The translations under genes and the position numbers were made by a program. This document shows positions 7,102-16,076 of a stretch of 37,948 bases of DNA, piece after piece. Within the stretch, counting starts at the first letter, position 1, and every line of letters begins with the position of its first letter. Under the pieces are notes generated by a model. The model had not been told where the DNA came from, made no database searches, and saw only the letters and a list, made by a program, of their open reading frames with translations. The DNA is from Paractinoplanes durhamensis. Its GTDB lineage: Bacteria > Actinomycetota > Actinomycetes > Mycobacteriales > Micromonosporaceae. The stretch is from the NCBI RefSeq assembly GCF_016862175.1, contig NZ_BOML01000074.1, positions 1 to 37,948 on the forward strand, given 5' to 3'.

Positions 7102-7941
7102 GTGTTGGAAACCTTGCTCGCCCGGCACCAGGGGACCACCCTCCTGGAAGATGTCCGGATCTCCGAGGTCGACCGGGCCACCGCCCCCGAGGTCTCGATG
7201 TCCGGCACCGTGATGGCCCTGATCGCCCGCGGCACAAAACGTCTGGCCCTCGGCGACCGGGTCTACGACTACCACGCCGGCCAATACCTGATCGCCTCGG
7301 TGGATCTGCCGGTCACCGGCCACTTCACCGGCCCGGCCATCGGTTTCGGCCTGACCCTGCGCCCGGCCTTGATCGCCGAGCTGCTGCTGAGTGCCGCCCC
7401 CGGCGACCTCCCGCCCCCGCCCACCGGCCCACTCTCCGGCCTGGCCGTCAGCGACGCCCCACCCGAGCTGGTCGACGCGGTGATCCGCCTGGTCCGCCTG
7501 CTCGACGAGCCCCGCGACCGGGCGGTGCTCGCCCCCTTGATCAAGCGGGAGATCCTCTGGCGCCTGATCACCGGCGAGCAGGGCGCGATCGTCCGCCAGC
7601 TCGGCCTGGCCGACAGCAGCCTCACCCACGTCTCCCGGGCGGTCGGCTGGATCCGGGAGAACTACCCGCAGGCGTTCAAGGTGGAGGATCTGGCCCGGCT
7701 CTCCGGGATGAGCGTCTCAGCCTTCCACCGCAATTTCCAGGCGGTGACGGCGATGAGCCCGATCCAGTTCCAGAAGCAGATCCGCCTGCAGGAGGCGCGG
7801 TTGCTGCTGGCCGCGCGCCCCGGCGACGTCACCGGCGTGGGCCGCCGGGTCGGCTACGAGAGCCCGTCGCAGTTCAGCCGCGAGTACCGCCGCCAGTTCG
7901 GGGTGCCGCCGAGCCGGGACCCGACGCCGGTAGCCAGATAG
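7102..7941 (+). CDS. AraC-family transcriptional regulator, 279 aa
   Basis: The start is GTG at 7102 with GAGG eight bases upstream. The N-terminal ~150 residues match the AraC_N type of sensor domain common in regulators that sit next to oxidoreductases. The C-terminal ~100 residues carry two helix-turn-helix motifs, including VEDLARLSGMSVSAFHRNFQ and the second-helix signature VGYESPSQFSREYRRQFG. It is divergent from the SDR gene and probably activates it. The inverted repeat GATCCTCG (7052-7059) / CGAGGATC (7089-7096) covers its ribosome site and may be an operator or a 5' UTR stem. The gene at 7984 follows on the same strand after 42 bp. Confidence 0.92.
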   Translation: MLETLLARHQGTTLLEDVRISEVDRATAPEVSMSGTVMALIARGTKRLALGDRVYDYHAGQYLIASVDLPVTGHFTGPAIGFGLTLRPALIAELLLSAAPGDLPPPPTGPLSGLAVSDAPPELVDAVIRLVRLLDEPRDRAVLAPLIKREILWRLITGEQGAIVRQLGLADSSLTHVSRAVGWIRENYPQAFKVEDLARLSGMSVSAFHRNFQAVTAMSPIQFQKQIRLQEARLLLAARPGDVTGVGRRVGYESPSQFSREYRRQFGVPPSRDPTPVAR

Positions 7942-7950
7942 GCGACTTAA

Positions 7951-7974
7951 CCTATATGTTCAGAGGGATATAAG
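7951..7974 (+). promoter_or_regulatory. Putative sulfur-island operator, copy 1
   Basis: CCTATA at 7951-7956 and GGATATAAG at 7966-7974 are separated by nine bases, exactly as in the copy at 16032-16055; 18 of 24 positions agree. The element ends inside the ribosome site (AAGGAGGG) of the sulfonate monooxygenase gene at 7984, so binding would block transcription or act on the 5' leader. The AT-richness stands out against the surrounding GC-rich DNA. The factor is unknown; an Rrf2/CymR-like sulfur regulator is one possibility. Confidence 0.5.
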
Positions 7975-7983
7975 GAGGGTCCC

Positions 7984-9009
7984 ATGCTCCTCTGGTACAT
8001 CCCCAACCAGGTGCAGCCCGGCCACCGCGGCGACGAGGTGCGCGCCGACCACAACAGCCTCGACACCTTGACCGAACAGGCAAAGGCCTTGGAGGTGTAC
8101 GGGTGGGGAGGCGCACTCCTGGGCACCGGCTTCGGCCGCCCCGACACGTTCACCGTCGCCACCGCGCTGGCCACCCGCACCACCACGTTCCGGCCGCTCA
8201 TCGCGACCCGGCCCGGCTACTGGCGGCCGGCCAACTTCGCCGCGGCGGCGGCCGCCCTCGACCACCTCAGCGGCGGCCGGGTGCTGGTCAACATCGTCTC
8301 GGGCAAGGACAACCTCGCCGCGTACGGGGACAGCGAGGGTGACCAGGCGCACCGCTACGGCCGCACCCGCGAGTTCATGCACCTGGTGCGCCGCCTGTGG
8401 ACCGCGGAGGACGTCACGTTCCACGGCGAGCACTTCTGGGTCGACCACTCGACCGTCGTGCCGCGCCCGCTGATCAAGCAGCCGCGGCTCTACTTCGGTG
8501 GCGCCTCCCCGGCCGCCGAGCGGGTCGCCGCTCTGGAGGCCGACGTGCAGCTGTTCTGGGGCGAGCCGCTGGACGGCGTCGCCGAGCGCATCGACCGCCT
8601 CAAGAAGCTGAGCGCCGACCTGGGCCGCGAGCACGCTCCGCTCGAGTTCGGGCTGCGGGTGACCACGTTCGTCCGGGACACGTCGGCGGAGGCGTGGGCC
8701 GAGGCCGAAGCCCGGGTCGCCGCGATGCAGACCGACCCCAACCAGCACACCTCGGTGGGCCAGCAGCGCCTGCTCGACCTGACCGCCCGCGGCGACGTGC
8801 TGGACGAGAACCTCTACACCGCCCCGGGCCGGTTCGGCGGCGCCGGCGCCGGCACGACGTGGCTGGTCGGTTCACCCGCCGAGGTGGCCCGCGCGCTGAA
8901 GCGCTACCAGGCCCTCGGCATCACCCACTTCGTACTCTCCGACACCCCGTACCTGAACGAGATCAAACGGCAGGGCGAGCAACTGCTCCCCCTGCTGACA
9001 GCGTCGTGA
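7984..9009 (+). CDS. SsuD-like FMNH2-dependent alkanesulfonate monooxygenase, 341 aa
   Basis: This is a luciferase-like (LLM) flavin enzyme of the alkanesulfonate monooxygenase type. It would use FMNH2 and O2 to split a C-S bond and release sulfite for sulfur nutrition. Family features are the LLWYIPNQ start, the GWGGALLGTG segment, LDHLSGGRVLVNIVSGKD, the HRYGRTREFMHLV helix, and the SPAEVARALKRY C-terminal stretch. A strong AAGGAGGG ribosome site lies five bases before the ATG. The stop is 10 bp before the oxidoreductase gene at 9020, so the two form an operon. No flavin reductase partner lies in the window. The exact sulfonate cannot be told. Confidence 0.88.
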   Translation: MLLWYIPNQVQPGHRGDEVRADHNSLDTLTEQAKALEVYGWGGALLGTGFGRPDTFTVATALATRTTTFRPLIATRPGYWRPANFAAAAAALDHLSGGRVLVNIVSGKDNLAAYGDSEGDQAHRYGRTREFMHLVRRLWTAEDVTFHGEHFWVDHSTVVPRPLIKQPRLYFGGASPAAERVAALEADVQLFWGEPLDGVAERIDRLKKLSADLGREHAPLEFGLRVTTFVRDTSAEAWAEAEARVAAMQTDPNQHTSVGQQRLLDLTARGDVLDENLYTAPGRFGGAGAGTTWLVGSPAEVARALKRYQALGITHFVLSDTPYLNEIKRQGEQLLPLLTAS

Positions 9010-9019
9010 AAGGAAACCC

Positions 9020-9943
9020 ATGCCCCAGGCGTACGCATACACCGCGTTCGGCGGTCCCGAGGTGGAGACGTTCCTCGACCTTCCGAAGCCCTCGCCCGGC
9101 CCCGGCCAGGTGCTCATCAAGGTCCGGGCGGCCGGGGTGAACCCGGTCGATTGGAAGAAGCGCACCGGCTACCGCCCGCAGGGCGCCCCCGCCCCCGCAC
9201 TGCCGGCCGTCTTCGGCGGTGAGGCGGCCGGGGTGGTCGAGCTGATCGGGCCGGGCGTGACCGGCATCGCGGTCGGCGACGAGGTGTTCGGGCAGACCGT
9301 GGCCGGCGCCTGGGCCGAGTGGGCGCTGCTCCCGGCCGAGCTGACCGCCCGCCGCCCGCCGTCGGTGTCGTTCGAGGACGCGGCCACCCTGCCGATCGCC
9401 GCCGCGACCGCGCACGACGCGCTGGTCCAGCTCGCCCTGCCGGCCGGCGCCACCCTGCTGATCATCGGGGTCGGCGGCGGGGTCGGGGTGGCCGCCGCCC
9501 AGATCGCCCGGATCCAGGGCCTCACCGTGATCGGCACGGCGAGTGCCGGCAAGAAGGACTTCGTCGAGTCGCTCGACGTGGTGCCGGTCGAGTACGGCGA
9601 AGGGGTCGCCGACCGGGTCCGGGCCGCCGCGCCGCAGGGCGTCGACGGGATCCTCGACCTGGTCGGCGGGCACGCCCTCGAGGAGGAGGTGGCCGGCCTG
9701 CTGAGCGACCGCACCAAGCTCGTGTCGGCCGCCGACCGCGAGACGGTGGCCCGGCTGGGTGGCGCGCCGGTGGCCCGGCTGCGGACCCGGGCGGTCCTCG
9801 ACCAGGTCGCCGCCTGGGTCGCCGACGGCCTGCTGAACCCGCGGGTGGTCGAGGTCTTCCCGCTGCCCGAGGCCGCCCAGGCCCTGCATCGGGTCGAGGG
9901 CGGCCACGCGCGCGGCAAGGTGGTGCTGACGAACCCGGCGTGA
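9020..9943 (+). CDS. NADPH-dependent quinone-oxidoreductase-like MDR protein, 307 aa
   Basis: This is a medium-chain dehydrogenase/reductase of the quinone oxidoreductase branch. It has a GroES-like N-terminal part (AAGVNPVDWKKRTGY), no zinc-binding Cys/His set, and a Rossmann fold with the glycine-rich IIGVGGGVGVAAAQ at about residues 149-162. It follows the sulfonate monooxygenase by 10 bp with AAAGGA upstream. It could reduce the aldehyde or enone released by desulfonation, which is inference from the operon alone. It ends seven bases from the convergent gene at 9951. Confidence 0.9.
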   Translation: MPQAYAYTAFGGPEVETFLDLPKPSPGPGQVLIKVRAAGVNPVDWKKRTGYRPQGAPAPALPAVFGGEAAGVVELIGPGVTGIAVGDEVFGQTVAGAWAEWALLPAELTARRPPSVSFEDAATLPIAAATAHDALVQLALPAGATLLIIGVGGGVGVAAAQIARIQGLTVIGTASAGKKDFVESLDVVPVEYGEGVADRVRAAAPQGVDGILDLVGGHALEEEVAGLLSDRTKLVSAADRETVARLGGAPVARLRTRAVLDQVAAWVADGLLNPRVVEVFPLPEAAQALHRVEGGHARGKVVLTNPA

Positions 9944-9950
9944 GCGGGGC

Positions 9951-11066
9951 TCAGCCGTACCAGTGCTTGGCCAGCAACTCGAACGAGCGCACCCGGTCGG
10001 TGTGCTCGAACGTCATGGTGGTGACCAGCAGTTCGTCGGCCCCGGTGACCCGCCGCAGCGTCTCCAGACGCTCGGCCACGGTCTCCGCGGTGCCGACGAA
10101 CTGGGTGTCCAGCCGGTCGGCGACCAGTTTGCGGTCGTCGTCGCTCCACTCGAAGGCTTCCGCCTCGGCCGGGCTCGGGTAGGGAATGGCCCCGGCGCCG
10201 GTGCGCACGCTGCGCACCCACAGCGCGTACGGGATCGCCAGCCGCCGGGCGGTCTCCTCGTCCTCGGCCACGATGACGTCGGCCGACACCATCACCCGCG
10301 GGGCTTCGAGGGCCGCCGACGGTTTGAACGCGGCCCGGTACGCCTCGACCGCTTCCAGGACCCGGGCCGGCGCGACGTGGTAGTTGGCGGCGAATGGCAG
10401 CCCGCGCGCCCCGGCCACCCGGGCGCTCTCCCCGCCGCTCGACCCGAGGATCCAGATCTGCAGGTCGGCACCCTCCCCCGGCACGGCCCGGGCCTCGTTG
10501 CCGAGCCCGTCGGTGTAGGGCCCGGCGAGCAGGGTCTGGATGTCGTCGACGGCGCTGTCCAGGTCGGCCGGTTCGGCGTTGGGCTGGGTCAGCAGCTTCG
10601 CGAAGAGCGCCGACCGGGCCGAGCGCAGGATCGGCTGGAACGAGAACGACTGCGGGATGAGCAGCCCGTCGACGACCCGGGCCTCGGTGACCTCGACCTC
10701 GGCCGGTTCGGCCAGGATCGACTTGCGGCGTTGCGCCGACCGGCCGAGCCCGAGGTCGAACCGGCCCGGGTAGAGGGCGTCGAGCAGCCCGAACTGCTCG
10801 ACCGCGCCGAGCGGGGTGAGGAAGCCGGTCTGCACCGCCCCCGAGCCGAGCCGGATGCGCTCGGTGGCGGCGGCGATCTGCCCGAGCAGCAACGCCGGCT
10901 GGGAGCTGGCCACGCCGGGCGTGAGGTGATGCTCGGCCACCCAGTAGCGGTGGTAGCCGAACTGTTCGGCCTGCCGGGCCAGGTCGAGGGTGCGGCGCAG
11001 CGCGTCGCCGACGGTGCCGCCGGCGACCAGCGGCGCCAGATCCAGGATGGACAGTGGGACGGTCAT
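9951..11066 (-). CDS. LLM-class flavin monooxygenase, MsnO8/YtmO-like, 371 aa
   Basis: This is a luciferase-like flavin enzyme. The N-terminal signature (SILDLAPLVAGGTVGDALRR, then WVAEHH) is that of the MsnO8/YtmO branch, which in Bacillus is found in a sulfur-compound salvage operon with an ABC importer. Further family marks are IRLGSGAVQ and YPGRFDLGLGRS. It is the last gene of a five-gene minus-strand operon. Its ATG overlaps the ATPase stop as ATGA (11066-11063). The tight coupling suggests it acts on whatever the importer brings in. Substrate and reductase are not visible. Confidence 0.88.
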   Translation of the reverse strand: MTVPLSILDLAPLVAGGTVGDALRRTLDLARQAEQFGYHRYWVAEHHLTPGVASSQPALLLGQIAAATERIRLGSGAVQTGFLTPLGAVEQFGLLDALYPGRFDLGLGRSAQRRKSILAEPAEVEVTEARVVDGLLIPQSFSFQPILRSARSALFAKLLTQPNAEPADLDSAVDDIQTLLAGPYTDGLGNEARAVPGEGADLQIWILGSSGGESARVAGARGLPFAANYHVAPARVLEAVEAYRAAFKPSAALEAPRVMVSADVIVAEDEETARRLAIPYALWVRSVRTGAGAIPYPSPAEAEAFEWSDDDRKLVADRLDTQFVGTAETVAERLETLRRVTGADELLVTTMTFEHTDRVRSFELLAKHWYG

Positions 11067-12625
11067 CGGATTTCCCCTTCGAGCGTGGGTACCGCAGCGA
11101 GCAGTTCTCGGGTGTAGTCGTGGCGTGGGTGGTGGAACACGTCGTCGACCGGTCCGCTCTCGACGACGGCGCCGTCGTGCATGACCAGGACCCGGTCGGC
11201 CAGGTGGTGCACGACGCCGAGGTCGTGCGAGATGAAGAGCATCGCGGTGCCGTCGGTGGCCCGGATGTCGGCGAGCAGGTCGAGGACCTGGGCCTGCACC
11301 GACACGTCGAGCGCGGAGACCGGCTCGTCGCAGATGATCAGGCTGGGCCGCGGGGCGAGGGCGCGGGCGATGGCGACCCGCTGCCGCTGGCCGCCGGAGA
11401 GCTGCCGCGGGTTGCGGTCGAGCAGTTCGGCGCCGAGCCCGACCCGCTCCAGCAGCGGCTCCACCGCGCCGCCGCGTGGCAGCGCCTCGGCGACGATCTT
11501 GCGGACGGTCCAGCGCGGATCGAACGACGACAGCGGGTCCTGCGAGATCAGCTGCAGGTGACGGCGGCGGGCTCGGCGCCGGCGTTCGGGCTGCCCGGTC
11601 CAGGCCTCCCCCTCGAACGTCACCGTCCCCGCGGTCGGCGCGACCAGCCCGAACAGCAGCTGGGCGACGGTGGTCTTGCCCGATCCGCTCTCGCCGACCA
11701 GCCCGACGATCTCACCCCGGCCGACCCGCACGTCCACGTCGTCGACGACGGTGTGCCTGCCGTAGCGCTTGGTCAGCCCACGCGCTTCGAGAACCACGTC
11801 GCCCGAGGGCTCCGGCGCGGCGACAACGCCGGCTTCGGAGAGCCGCCTACCCCGGGTGGCGGCGGACGGCACGGCCCGAACAAGTTCCTGGGTGTACGGA
11901 TGGGACGGCGCCGACAGCAGCGAGGCCGTGCCGCCCGACTCGACGATCCGGCCGTCCCGCATCACCAGGACCCGGTCGGCGAGCCGGGCCACCACGGCCA
12001 GGTCGTGGCTGATCAGCAGCAGGGTCTCGCCGGCCGCCCGGCGCTCGCCGAGCAGGGCGAGGATCTGCGCCTGCACGGTCACGTCGAGCGCGGTGGTGGG
12101 TTCGTCGGCGATCAGCAGCGGCGGCCCGGCCGCGATGGCCGACGCGATCAGCGCGCGCTGCCGCAGACCCCCGGAAAGCTGGTGCGGATGCTGCCGGGCG
12201 CGGCGCTCCGGTTCGGGGACGTGCACGGTCGCGAGCAGATCGCGTACGCGCAAATCTCGGTCTCCTCGGTGACCATGCACCCGCAGCACCTCGCCGATCT
12301 CCGCACCCACCGTGCGCAGCGGGTCGAGCGAGACCAGCGCGTCCTGCAGGACGAGGCCGGCGAAGCCGCCGCGGACCCGCCGCCATTCCTCGGGCCCGAA
12401 GGCCCGGGCGTCCCGGCCGTCCACCTCGAACTTCGCGCTGCGCACGACCGCACCCGGCCCGGCCAGCCCGACCAGGGTGCGCGCCGTGACACTCTTGCCG
12501 GAACCGGACTCGCCGACGATCGCCACGCACTCGCCGGGCTCGATGTCGAGGTCGATGCCGCGGACGGCCTCGACGGTGTGCCGGCGGTGCGGGAAGGTGA
12601 CGTGCAGGTCGCGGATCGCGATCAT
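11063..12625 (-). CDS. Double ATPase of a Dpp/Opp-type ABC importer, 520 aa
   Basis: Two ABC cassettes are fused in one chain, replacing the usual DppD and DppF pair. The first has Walker A GESGSGKS at 38-45, signature LSGGLRQR, Walker B LLIADEP and ISHDLAVV. The second has GESGSGKTT, signature LSGGQRQR, Walker B LIICDEP and ISHDLGVV. Each cassette is followed by an oligopeptide-type C-terminal stretch (HPYTQEL and HDYTREL). The start at 12625 is set by ATGA overlap with the stop of the upstream permease. It energises the two permeases encoded upstream. Confidence 0.93.
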   Translation of the reverse strand: MIAIRDLHVTFPHRRHTVEAVRGIDLDIEPGECVAIVGESGSGKSVTARTLVGLAGPGAVVRSAKFEVDGRDARAFGPEEWRRVRGGFAGLVLQDALVSLDPLRTVGAEIGEVLRVHGHRGDRDLRVRDLLATVHVPEPERRARQHPHQLSGGLRQRALIASAIAAGPPLLIADEPTTALDVTVQAQILALLGERRAAGETLLLISHDLAVVARLADRVLVMRDGRIVESGGTASLLSAPSHPYTQELVRAVPSAATRGRRLSEAGVVAAPEPSGDVVLEARGLTKRYGRHTVVDDVDVRVGRGEIVGLVGESGSGKTTVAQLLFGLVAPTAGTVTFEGEAWTGQPERRRRARRRHLQLISQDPLSSFDPRWTVRKIVAEALPRGGAVEPLLERVGLGAELLDRNPRQLSGGQRQRVAIARALAPRPSLIICDEPVSALDVSVQAQVLDLLADIRATDGTAMLFISHDLGVVHHLADRVLVMHDGAVVESGPVDDVFHHPRHDYTRELLAAVPTLEGEIR

Positions 12626-13461
12626 CCGAGCCTCCCCTCGACACGGCGCTGCAGATGGCGGCCGACCACGGTCAGCGCGATCACGGTGAGGGTGGCGACC
12701 ACGCCGGGCAACACTGACACCCAGGGTGCCACGCTCAGGTAGTTGCGTCCCTCGGAGAGCATCGCGCCCCACTCCGGCGACGGCGGCTGGGTGCCCATGC
12801 CGAGGAAGCTGAGGCCGGCCGCGGCGAGAATGGCCTCGCCGAGGCCGATCACGGCGATCACCGGGACCGGTCCGAGAACATTGGGGAGTACGTGCCGGAG
12901 GACGAGCCGAAGGCGGGAGCGGCCGAACGCGACGGCCTGGGTGACGTAACCGGCCTGGCGGACCACGAACGTCTGGGCCCGCACCACCCGGGCGTAGTGC
13001 GGCAGGGTCGCGATGCCGATCGCCACCACCAGGCTGAGCGCGCCCGGGCCGGCGATCGCGATGAACAGCAGCGCCAGCAGGATCAGCGGGAACGCGGACA
13101 GGGCGTCGAACGAGCGGGCCAGGGCCTCGTCGGCGTACTTGTGGGCGAGGCCGGCGAGCATGCCGAGCAGCACCCCGGCGACCACGGCGAGCAGGGTGGC
13201 GGCGGTGGCGATGGCGAGCGAGTGCCGGGCGCCGTGCACGACCCGGTCGAAGACGTCCCGGCCGAGCTGGTCGGTGCCGAACCAGTGCGCGGTGCTGGGC
13301 GCTTCGAGCACGTGCATCGGGTCGGCGGCGAGCGGGTCCCCGGCGAACAGCCCGGGGACGAGCACGACGGCGAGCATGAGCACGAGGAAACCGGCGGCGA
13401 CGAGGAACCCGGCATACCGGGGTGGCCGCAGTACTAACGGCCGGTCGAGTACGAGCGTCAT
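12622..13461 (-). CDS. Dpp/Opp-type ABC permease (DppC-like), 279 aa
   Basis: This is the second membrane subunit of the importer. It has an N-terminal membrane segment, then the DppC marks HWFGTDQLGRDVFDRVVHGAR, further TM segments, and the ATPase-docking EAA loop around residues 185-205. The start at 13461 (ATG, MTLVLDRP) gives the normal family length. It is five bases downstream of the first permease's stop. Its 3' end overlaps the ATPase gene by four bases. Confidence 0.92.
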   Translation of the reverse strand: MTLVLDRPLVLRPPRYAGFLVAAGFLVLMLAVVLVPGLFAGDPLAADPMHVLEAPSTAHWFGTDQLGRDVFDRVVHGARHSLAIATAATLLAVVAGVLLGMLAGLAHKYADEALARSFDALSAFPLILLALLFIAIAGPGALSLVVAIGIATLPHYARVVRAQTFVVRQAGYVTQAVAFGRSRLRLVLRHVLPNVLGPVPVIAVIGLGEAILAAAGLSFLGMGTQPPSPEWGAMLSEGRNYLSVAPWVSVLPGVVATLTVIALTVVGRHLQRRVEGRLG

Positions 13462-13466
13462 AGGTG

Positions 13467-14375
13467 TCAGCTCCTGCGCAGGCGCGGGTCGATGACGAGA
13501 CAGGCCAGGTCGGCCGCGGTGTTGAGGACGACGTAGGCGAAGGCGGAGAAGACCACGACGGCGAGGACGACCGGCATGTCCTCGCTGGTGACGGCCTGCA
13601 GGGTGACCTGGCCGAGGCCGGGCCGGCCGAACACCGTCTCGATGATCACCACGCCGCCGAGCAGGGTGCCGCCGAGCCAGCCGAGCAGCGACACCGCCGG
13701 CAGCAGGGCATGCCGCAGCGCGTGCCGGGCGAGCACCGCCCGTTCCCGCAGGCCGCGGGCTCGGGCGGTGATCACGAACGGTTCGTCGAGGGCCCGGTCG
13801 ATGCCGTCGCGCAGCACCTGGGTGAGCACCCCGGCGATCGGCAGGGCCAGGGTGACGGCCGGCAGCACCAGGGCGGCGGCGCCCCGGTCGCCGGAGACCG
13901 GGAAGAGTCCGAGCTGGAACGAGAAGACGCTCAGCAGGACCAGCCCGATCAGGAACGGCGGGGTGGAGACCAGGACCAGCTCGGCGGTCGAGCTGACCCG
14001 CCGCGACCACGGCCGGCGGGTGGTCACCGCCAGCACCAGGGCGAGCGCGATGCCGAGGACGGCGGCGACCAGGGCGAGCTTCAGGGTCGGCCAGAGCTGC
14101 GCGCCGAGCACGTCGCGGACCGGCCGTTGCAGCAGGTAGGAACGGCCGAGGTCACCGTGCGCGGCGCGCCACAGGTAGTCGACGTACTGCACCACGGCCG
14201 GCCGGTCGAGGTGCCATTCCTGGACGATCTGCGAGCGGATCAGCGGGGTGTCGGCGCCGTCGCCGATGATGCTGTCCACCGTGCTGCCCGGCGCCGCGAG
14301 CAGCGCCAGGTAGGCCGCGGTCGCGGCCACCCAGAGCACCACCAGGCCGGTGCCGATCCGGCGCAGCACGATCAC
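13467..14375 (-). CDS. Dpp/Opp-type ABC permease (DppB-like), 302 aa
   Basis: This is the first membrane subunit, with about six TM segments, the periplasmic-loop region near HLDRPAVVQYVDYLW, GDLGRSY, and the EAA loop ITARARGLRERAVLARHALRHA. I prefer GTG at 14375, because it overlaps the upstream stop as GTGA, the same coupling seen elsewhere in this operon. GTG at 14387 would add MAAQ and a 16-bp overlap. Neither has a clear ribosome site, which supports translational coupling. Confidence 0.9.
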   Translation of the reverse strand: MIVLRRIGTGLVVLWVAATAAYLALLAAPGSTVDSIIGDGADTPLIRSQIVQEWHLDRPAVVQYVDYLWRAAHGDLGRSYLLQRPVRDVLGAQLWPTLKLALVAAVLGIALALVLAVTTRRPWSRRVSSTAELVLVSTPPFLIGLVLLSVFSFQLGLFPVSGDRGAAALVLPAVTLALPIAGVLTQVLRDGIDRALDEPFVITARARGLRERAVLARHALRHALLPAVSLLGWLGGTLLGGVVIIETVFGRPGLGQVTLQAVTSEDMPVVLAVVVFSAFAYVVLNTAADLACLVIDPRLRRS

Positions 14376-16000
14376 TTGCGCAGCCACACGTTGTAGGCGC
14401 TGCCCGGGACCCCGGCGGTCGGCTCGAAGTGCAGGCCGCCCACGGTCTTGGCGGCGGCGATCTGGTCGGCCGGGGCGTACAGCGGCTGGATCAGCGCGTC
14501 GGTGGTGATGACCTTCTTCTGCAGCTCCTGGTAGGTCGCGGTGCGGGCGGCGGGGTCGCCGGTGGACACGCCCTTGTCGAGCAGCGCGTCCAGGGCCGGG
14601 TCCTTGACGCCGGTGCGGTTGATCGCGCCGTTCGAGGTGAGCAGCAGGTTGAGGGCGGCGCCGACGTCGGTGTCGGCCCGGGAGTTGTCGAAGATCTCGT
14701 ACTGCCCGTCGGCGATCGCCTTGGCCGCGGTGCCCTGGTCGACGACGCTGACCTGCAGGTCGATGCCGGCGCTCTGCTTGACCGCGGCCTGCACGGCCTG
14801 GGCGAGGGTGTCCCGGCGGTCCCGGACGAACGGCGCCGACTGGACCAGGCGGGCGGTCAGCCGCTTGCCGTCCTTGGTGCGGAAACCGTCGCTGTCGCGG
14901 GTGGCCCAGCCGGCCGCGTCGAGGGTGGCGTTGGCCCGGGCCGGGTCGTTGCCGTAGGTCGTCTCCAGGGTCTTGTCGTAGAACGGGCTGGTCGGCCCGA
15001 CCACGCTCCAGGCCCGGGTGGCGGCGCCGCGGTAGACGGCCTGCAGCACGGTGCCGACGTCGAGCGCGTCCCGGAACGCCTGCCGGACCTTGATGTCGTC
15101 GAACGGCGCGTGGCTGGTGTTGAAGTAGTACGAGTAGGCCGATCCGGAGTTGAGGCCCTTGCTCAGCGCCAGGGTCGGGTTGGCGGTGATCTGTGGTTCG
15201 TCGGTGGCCGGCACGCCCTCGATCACCTGCACCTGCCCGGAGGTGAGCGCGCCGACCCGCACCGACGACTCCTTGAGGAACCGGTAGGTCACCTCGTCGA
15301 GGTAGGCGGGCCCGGCGTGCCCGGCGTTGGCGGGCGCCCAGTTATAGGCCGGGTTCTTCTTGTAGTGCAGCTCCTGGCCGGGGGCGTACCTGTCGAGGAC
15401 GAACGGCCCGGTGCCGGCCAGCTCGACGCCGCCGGCCTTGAGGTTCTTGGCCGCTTTCAGCGAGGTGGGCGAGACGATCGCGCCCTGCGGCGAGGAGAGG
15501 AAGTCGAGGATCAGCACGTCGGGCCGCTTGAGCGTGTAGCGGACGGTGGCCGGGTCGACCACGTCGACGCTCTTGAGGTTCTTCAGCTGGACGGCGGCGA
15601 CCGTGGGCGCGTACCCCGCGGAGAGCAGCAGATCGGTGTTGGCCTTGACCGCGGCCGCGTCGAAGGGGGTGCCGTCGCTGAAGGTGACGCCGCTGCGCAG
15701 CTTCAGCGTGTAGGCCAGGCCGTCCGCGGAGACGTCGTAGCTCTCCGCCAGCCAGGGCAGGTAGCCGCCCTTGTCGTCGTGGGTGAGCAGGGCCTCGAAG
15801 TTGTTCCAGACCAGCAGCCGGGCCTTGGCCTGGGCGTACTGATGCGGGTTGAGGGTGATCGGTTCGGTTTCGACGGCCCAGGTCAGCGAGCCCCCGGAGA
15901 CCGGGGCGCCGGCCTCCTCGGACGCACCGGCGCCATTGCCGGAACACCCCGCGAGCAGCGCGAGAGTCACGACCGCGGCGAGACGGAAACGATGGCGCAT
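14372..16000 (-). CDS. Dpp/Opp-type substrate-binding lipoprotein (SBP family 5), 542 aa
   Basis: This is the extracellular solute receptor of the importer, anchored by lipid at Cys19 of the lipobox LLAGC after a short signal peptide. The mature part shows the family 5 marks: WAVETEPITLNPHQY, the LAESYDVSADGLAYTLKLRSGVTFSDGTPFDA stretch, YYFNTSHAPFDDIKVRQAF, and the C-terminal YNVWLRK. GGAGG lies about seven bases before the ATG. It is first in the operon SBP-permease-permease-ATPase-flavin monooxygenase. Family 5 binds peptides, nickel, glutathione or opines; here, with a monooxygenase, a sulfur-bearing organic ligand is a fair inference. Confidence 0.93.
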   Translation of the reverse strand: MRHRFRLAAVVTLALLAGCSGNGAGASEEAGAPVSGGSLTWAVETEPITLNPHQYAQAKARLLVWNNFEALLTHDDKGGYLPWLAESYDVSADGLAYTLKLRSGVTFSDGTPFDAAAVKANTDLLLSAGYAPTVAAVQLKNLKSVDVVDPATVRYTLKRPDVLILDFLSSPQGAIVSPTSLKAAKNLKAGGVELAGTGPFVLDRYAPGQELHYKKNPAYNWAPANAGHAGPAYLDEVTYRFLKESSVRVGALTSGQVQVIEGVPATDEPQITANPTLALSKGLNSGSAYSYYFNTSHAPFDDIKVRQAFRDALDVGTVLQAVYRGAATRAWSVVGPTSPFYDKTLETTYGNDPARANATLDAAGWATRDSDGFRTKDGKRLTARLVQSAPFVRDRRDTLAQAVQAAVKQSAGIDLQVSVVDQGTAAKAIADGQYEIFDNSRADTDVGAALNLLLTSNGAINRTGVKDPALDALLDKGVSTGDPAARTATYQELQKKVITTDALIQPLYAPADQIAAAKTVGGLHFEPTAGVPGSAYNVWLRK

Positions 16001-16031
16001 CCCAACCTCCAGGTGAGCGGACTCCCTTTTT

Positions 16032-16055
16032 CCTATAGCTTAAATAGGATATAAG
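16032..16055. promoter_or_regulatory. Putative sulfur-island operator, copy 2
   Basis: CCTATA (16032-16037), nine bases, then GGATATAAG (16047-16055) has the same layout as 7951-7974. This copy also holds an inner palindrome, CCTAT-N7-ATAGG (16032-16048). It lies in the 61-76 bp gap between the divergent importer operon (start 16000) and the exporter gene (start 16062 or 16077), where it could control both. TAGGAT at 16045-16050 could be the -10 of the rightward promoter. Confidence 0.5.
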
Positions 16056-16076
16056 CAAGGGGTGCAGACCAGATCG

